DNA of 64,000 nt from Prostheceraeus crozeri (lineage: Eukaryota; Platyhelminthes; Polycladida; Euryleptidae), in contig CAJQUW010008638.1 in assembly GCA_907163375.1 (NCBI GenBank), positions 124,001-188,000 of the forward strand, written 5' to 3'. The notes under the pieces are model-generated. The model had not been told where the DNA came from. It did not search any database and saw only the letters and a program-made list of their open reading frames with translations. Both the position numbers and the translations under genes were made by a program. How positions within the stretch are numbered: the stretch's first letter is position 1; every line of letters starts with the position of its first letter. This document shows positions 59,395-64,000 of this stretch, piece by piece.

Positions 59395-59790
59395 CTGCTT
59401 TTGGTAACTAAATTTGTTTCGCAGGGCCACTTGAAAAACAAATTTGATGAGTGGGCACCCTTGGTAAATGCACTTGATGAGGACTTGGCAAAGGCCGCTT
59501 TTGGTGAATGAACTTGATGCGCAGGACCCGTTTGGTGAACAAACTTGATGAGAAAGGTCCTATTCAAATGCTCTTGATGAGCAGGGCCTGATTTGGTAGG
59601 CATGCTCAATGAGAAGGGCCCTTTTGTACTTGATATGAAGTGTCCCTTGGTAAATGGACTTGATGAGAAAGACCCTCTCTGGGTAAATTTGATGAGAAGG
59701 GTCTGTTTGGTAATTGAATTTGATGAGAAGGGCCCTCTTGGTAAACAAATTTGATGAGAAGGGCCCCTTGGTGAAAAATGCCAAAAATGG
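59395..59790. repeat. Degenerate minisatellite, ~35-bp unit
   Basis: About eleven diverged units of the form ggtaaacaaatttgatgaga followed by agggccctnttt. It shares the GGGCCC-rich style of the block at 57.9-58.5 kb, but its unit is different and longer. Overlapping ORFs on the minus strand (KGPFSSNLFTKRALLIKF) are read-through of the repeat. Confidence 0.8.
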
Positions 59791-59954
59791 GTTTTGTATA
59801 GAATTTACTTTCATGTGGCGGTCGGTGTTGTCTGTCCTGCGCTTTTCGCAGCTTCGTTGCTGTGATATTTTTCAATTCCTACAGTATTTTAGTAGGGAAC
59901 TTTCACGTGATATTTTGTACTCCTAGTGGCATGCGTCTCGTTGAAACACTTGTA

Positions 59955-60262
59955 CTTTTATGCTTGCTGCCAAGCATGTTTTACTCTGACGACCATCCTC
60001 AGTGGCATAAATATAAACAATTAACTTAGGCTTTTTCAATTAAAAATTGAATGCATTGGCGTATAAAATGAACTCAGCTTATCTACGTAGTAGGTAACTA
60101 ATAACATATTTTCTAATGGTTTTACATACTTTCATATGTCGTATGTGCTTATTTTTCTGCTTCTCTCTTTTAGCCTACGCGTGTGTTCATTGTTCATAGT
60201 TACGCCACTGAAGATCTTCGTCAGACGGAAACATGTTTGGTAAGAGAATATAGTAAGCATGA
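59955..60262. mobile_element. Small inverted-repeat element
   Basis: 59955-60015 and 60190-60262 are imperfect inverted copies sharing tttatgcttgct, agcatgttt, tctgacga and ctcagtggc blocks. The spacer is about 175 bp. Non-coding MITE-like hairpin. Confidence 0.55.
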
Positions 60263-60954
60263 AAACACCGCTGTTACTTGAATAAAACGTCCTGGAGCTT
60301 TTATACTTCTCAACGATGTTTCAGGCATATGTTCAAGCATTAGATCCCCTGAATAGCATTTCCTCTAATAAGCACCGCACCTTTGATATCAAGATCATTA
60401 ATAAAAGTGTAGTACATACATTGCGCACCTTCCATTGAACTAAAATACAAGGATATAGATGTCAAACGTCACTGGAATACTTATTTATGTTGCACTGTCT
60501 GTAGTTTATATTCTGACAAAAGAAATCACATTATAAAAACGTCACACTCTAATCAATTCTCTAATTGATAATTCCTCCACAAGAAATAGAATGAGATATA
60601 TTATATCTAATTTTATATCGCCATCGACGTCAGATTCTGAATTAGAATCACAGGTTTTCTACAAATGAAATTCAAGTCAGTAACCGACATTGCCCAGTGT
60701 TCCAGCGAATCCAGGTCGCTGACCGCAATTCGCAGTTCAACATTTCCGAATTTCGTTTATTCAAGTCATTTACAGTTCGTACTTAATACTCATATTTATT
60801 TTTTGTGTATTGAACTTCAGACGACTCACTGCGCGAACTTCAGTTAATGGAAACCTAGCTATACATGCATTTCGTTCTTTCTTTGACTCAAAATCCCCAA
60901 TTTTAATGTCTGTGCACTGTACATTGGTTTAAAAAGTCATCAAAATTGTTTAGA

Positions 60955-61142
60955 CAAGTAACCTGGCTATTGATGAATTTATCAAATGTCAGCAGATGTA
61001 GCAAACACGAGAAATGTTTCGGCCTGTTGGGCCTCATCAGTTCGAATGAGCGACTTTGGAGCAAGAGGACGTACATGCATACCCTCTAATCAGAAGGCCA
61101 TCGGAGATTTGATAAATTTATCAATTGCCAGATTACTTGTCA
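60955..61142. mobile_element. Small inverted-repeat element
   Basis: gacaagtaacctggctattg then atgaatttatcaaat at the left is matched, inverted, by atttgataaatttatcaatt then gccagattacttgtc at the right. Arms of about 38 nt, about 85% identical, around a 110-bp centre. No coding. Confidence 0.65.
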
Positions 61143-61930
61143 GAAAGTTTGCTGATAACGGTAACAGATGTGCGGAGTTAGGCCGGCGTTGTGCACCCAT
61201 CGCCTGATAAAAGCATTGAGGCGCAATTTATCCCACCTATCTCTCCGCGCTCTTAAATCTAGAGGTGGTGTTGAGAAAGGTATCTTTGGTCGCCTTAGCC
61301 TAGTCCTACATTGAGATCGACAGGTGTTATCGGGGCTGGTGAATATGGGAATTCGGGTTTGCCGTAAAAGGCGCTACAGAATAAGGCTGTGGGTATGACT
61401 TTTTAATTTTCTTCTGCGACATTCTTTTTGAAGGTTGATTCTCCTTGAATTCTATTTTCTTGTTTTTGTAAGTGGAGGCTATATATATCTATGCATTTTT
61501 GAATTTTTGAACTCAAATACCTATCTTCGGGGAAATGTTTAGCTGACTTTCGTAGTCTACAGTCTGCAGTATCACATGTATGCGCTTTAAATTGCAAGCA
61601 TGATGTGTAACACAGAAATTGCACATCATTCAGAAATTATTGAAAATGCTTTATATTACCATTCGCATAAGGTGGTTTGAACCGTTGCAAGTGAGTATAA
61701 TTAATTATTAATTATCTCTGTAATTATTAGTTGTAGTAAGCACAGTAAGGATGTTAAAATCCGCTGATATAATCAAGCAGCTTTCATCCTGTTTGATGTT
61801 CATGCGTAATGCGCCACCAGCTCATTTTCTCGGGAAAATATATTTTGTCTACGGACTGAATTTCGGATATAATTTGTCTTCGCCTTATTTCAGTTTCAAA
61901 ATGTTTATCAACTTAGAAGTAGTATTGCAG
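61143..61930. other. GC-richer patch then AT-rich sequence
   Basis: 61150-61380 is GC-richer than its surroundings (ggagttaggccggcgttgtg; cagatgtgc) and could be part of an unrecognised repeat. No promoter boxes or coding motifs identified. The rest is AT-rich. Confidence 0.35.
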
Positions 61931-62005
61931 TTTGAGTCAGAGTTCCGAAGAATTTCAGCAGATCAGTTTAGAGCTTTTGATCTTCATGATTTAGGAAAAC
62001 AATGA
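61931..62005 (+). CDS. Candidate terminal exon, unrecognised gene
   Basis: Acceptor tagtattgcag, then phase-0 text FESEFRRISADQFRAFDLHD and LGKQ with stop TGA at 62003. A canonical AATAAA follows at 62012. The combination of acceptor, charged helical peptide, stop and poly(A) signal argues for a real last exon on the + strand. It may pair with the candidate exon at 57389-57516, but I could not find linking exons. No family recognised. Confidence 0.35.
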   Translation, partial: FESEFRRISADQFRAFDLHDLGKQ

Positions 62006-62011
62006 AGACAT

Positions 62012-62017
62012 AATAAA
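62012..62017 (+). terminator. Poly(A) signal AATAAA after candidate terminal exon
   Basis: AATAAA seven bases after the stop of the exon at 61931-62005. AT-rich DNA makes chance AATAAA common, so it is supportive only. Confidence 0.3.
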
Positions 62018-63912
62018 AGTTAATAGAAAGAGAAACGTTAAATATCCCATCCTTCCATATATAGTACTATCAGTTATGTGACTAAGCTTAATTGTCATGG
62101 ATCTTTTGCATGGCAGTTTGATCTATCGTTTATTTAATTTCATTGTTGTTAATGGATAATTATTTTTCTAAGTGAAGGTAGGAATATGACGAGGTTACTG
62201 CTTCATCATGCAATCTCAAAGATAAATTCATATAAAAAATTGAGTTTCCATCGTAATTTGCGCGAGCTATTTTTAAGATGCTAATGTATTGAAGAAATAA
62301 TTCGCAGGAAAAATGAATTTACGTTGTTAATTGACTTGTTACTGCTAATAGGTATATGTTTTGGCAATCATTATTGCAGACTTGTGTAGATTATAGATGT
62401 AATAAGATTGAAAACCTTCATATTTGAAGACGATTTATTTTGATACTTAAATATTGAGAGTAATAAAGAACTTTTAAGAGTGATGACTCAGAGTGACGGA
62501 TATATTCAAACTGATCTATTTCTAGGAGACATTGAGTAGGCTGTGCCTGGTATGAATAAATGCGAAATCGACTTCAAACCAAGATAAATGATGCGATAAT
62601 TTGTTTAGAAGTATATATACCTGCTAAATACCACACAGTGAAAAAGGCGAATTTTATTCGATCAGATCGTAAATTTCGTCACCAAATTTCGTAAAAATCC
62701 TCACCCAAAATTGAAGTCAGAATTTTTCGTTTTTAGTTTTTTTAATTATCTAATTTTTTTTGAAGAATTTTCATGGGAACTTTGTGTACAGTTGCTGTTC
62801 CCTGGTCCATTTGACAACTTTCGATGGTATGTAGGTAGTCATCAATTGGAAAGAGAAAATGTTGTGTAGTTCTAATTCAGAGTGGCCCATACCTCCTCAC
62901 TTTCCTCTTTATATTACTAAAAATTGATGGACGCCTAGACCAAAAGATAACATAAAAGGTTGACGAGAACTTTTGACGGAAATTTTGCCTTATTGATTCA
63001 TTCATAGTCTTACTCATAGATAAATTTTGATGAGAGCAAAATTCTTCCCAGTGATGTCAGTGAAATTCAGCGTCACCACAGGGGCGTAAATTGAACGCAT
63101 GGTGAAAATTTGATGATTTTGGAAATCGTGTTTATCAAGAACATGTAGAGGAATTTCTAGATGATATTGCTGCACCGAAGTGATTATTTCCCTCTCTATT
63201 GATGCTGTTTAAAATGAATATAGAAGTACCACATGTAGTACAAGGTGATACCAAAGACGTATTCTATCCACAATTAATGTTAACAAAACTTCCAATCTGA
63301 AACTGTTTTCAATTTTGAAGTCATGATTCATTGCAATCAAATGACTACCTGCAAGCAGCATCGATTTAGTCGGACAATTTTCCGTTGACCTTGCGTGTAT
63401 TTGCTTAGTGAAACACGAGTATGCATTCAGATTACTAAATGTTTCTGTTGCCATTCTGCATGTGCAGTGTAATATGTGAAAAATAAATTCTAATTTTTCT
63501 GAAACCTTGTCTTTGGGTGTGGAATCCACGTTGTGGCACATATCCTTGCTGAACCTTGAACCTTTAAGGAAGGCATAAGCATGACCTTGAACATTCGCTC
63601 CTCGAACAAATAAATGAAAGTCCTGAGCTCATTTAGAGCTAATCAACATTGCTTAACAGAGCACCTAAAGATGAGATGTACACGTGTTTTGAAGATTCGG
63701 TAAAATAACTCGTAAATGAAGCTCTAAAAGTCTGACAGCTGAAATATGATCTATCTGACGAAAAAAGGTACTACCTTTAACCACATGATGAATTTGAGTA
63801 CTTTTTTGTAGTATGAAGTTAGCTATATGTACACATGTTGTAAGCATGGTTACAGGTGCAAATCGACTTAAATTAATATTTTTCACTTAAATATTCTTTT
63901 GATTTCAAAATA
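62018..63912. other. Unassigned 1.9 kb
   Basis: AT-rich. ORFs at 63209-63541 and 63665-63886 (minus) have no recognised domains. Nothing else seen. Confidence 0.4.
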
Positions 63913-63989
63913 CAGAGCTGGCCAAAAGTAGCGCGAATATATAAATGAGCTGTAATTTTCTTGTTATACATTACTTTTGGCCAGCCCTG
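63913..63989. mobile_element. 77-bp mariner-type MITE
   Basis: Termini cagagctggccaaaagta and, inverted, cagggctggccaaaagtaat, flanked by TA on both sides (63911-63912 and 63990-63991). TA duplication plus this length is the Tc1/mariner mode. It is little more than two terminal repeats joined by about 35 bp. Confidence 0.75.
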
Positions 63990-64000
63990 TATATTGTCAA

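Noticed and set aside
59560-59875. Repetitive peptides on the minus strand (SHQVHLPR, SSNLFTKR)
   Set aside because: Read-through of the ~35-bp minisatellite; the repeat, not selection, keeps the frame open.

Overview
The window looks like nuclear DNA of an AT-rich, repeat-laden invertebrate animal genome. The only gene I recognise has introns with GT-AG borders and encodes the sperm/cilium coiled-coil protein TEX9. Nearly everything else is transposon sequence of families common in invertebrates: BEL/Pao, Ty3/gypsy, jockey-superclade LINE, Penelope-like, DD34D and DD41D mariner, PIF/Harbinger, hAT, tRNA-derived SINEs and many foldback elements. I cannot name the phylum from sequence alone. 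There is no bacterial-style gene packing, no operon and no CRISPR array.

Layout. 0-9 kb: a decayed LINE reverse-transcriptase relic, two inverted-repeat elements (0.77-1.22 and 2.36-3.10 kb), a DD41D (rosa-like) mariner (4.55-7.00 kb), then about 2 kb with nothing recognised. 9.0-18.5 kb: a jockey-type LINE split by a very young BEL/Pao element whose LTRs differ at 2 of 446 positions and whose gag-pol frame looks whole. 18.5-23.5 kb: a probable LINE tail, then a broken Ty3/gypsy element whose left end is inverted. 24.1-57.1 kb: the TEX9 gene on the + strand, six recognised coding exons giving about 374 aa. Its introns hold three tRNA-derived SINEs, a 700-bp foldback, a Harbinger element inside an older inverted-repeat element, a Penelope fragment, a 21-bp heptad repeat arranged as a palindrome, a palindrome-dense tract (41.0-42.9 kb), two inverted-repeat elements at 42.9-44.9 kb, a DD34D mariner and nested hAT elements. 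57.4-64 kb: candidate exons of an unrecognised + strand gene, three tandem-repeat blocks and several short hairpin elements.

Two items stand out as possible host novelty. An uninterrupted 243-aa antisense ORF lies in TEX9 intron 4 (39873-40604, minus). It has a clear signal peptide, nine cysteines, two N-glycosylation sites and a helix-rich body, and resembles no family I can name; a secreted, perhaps cytokine-like, protein is the working guess. The other is the 41.0-42.9 kb tract of many separate palindromes, one of them a perfect 52-nt inverted repeat around a 17-nt loop.

The insertions give a relative order. The BEL element is younger than the LINE it split, the Harbinger is younger than the inverted-repeat element it split (whose other arm keeps the empty site), and the 896-bp hAT element with a perfect 8-bp target duplication is younger than the hAT remnant around it.
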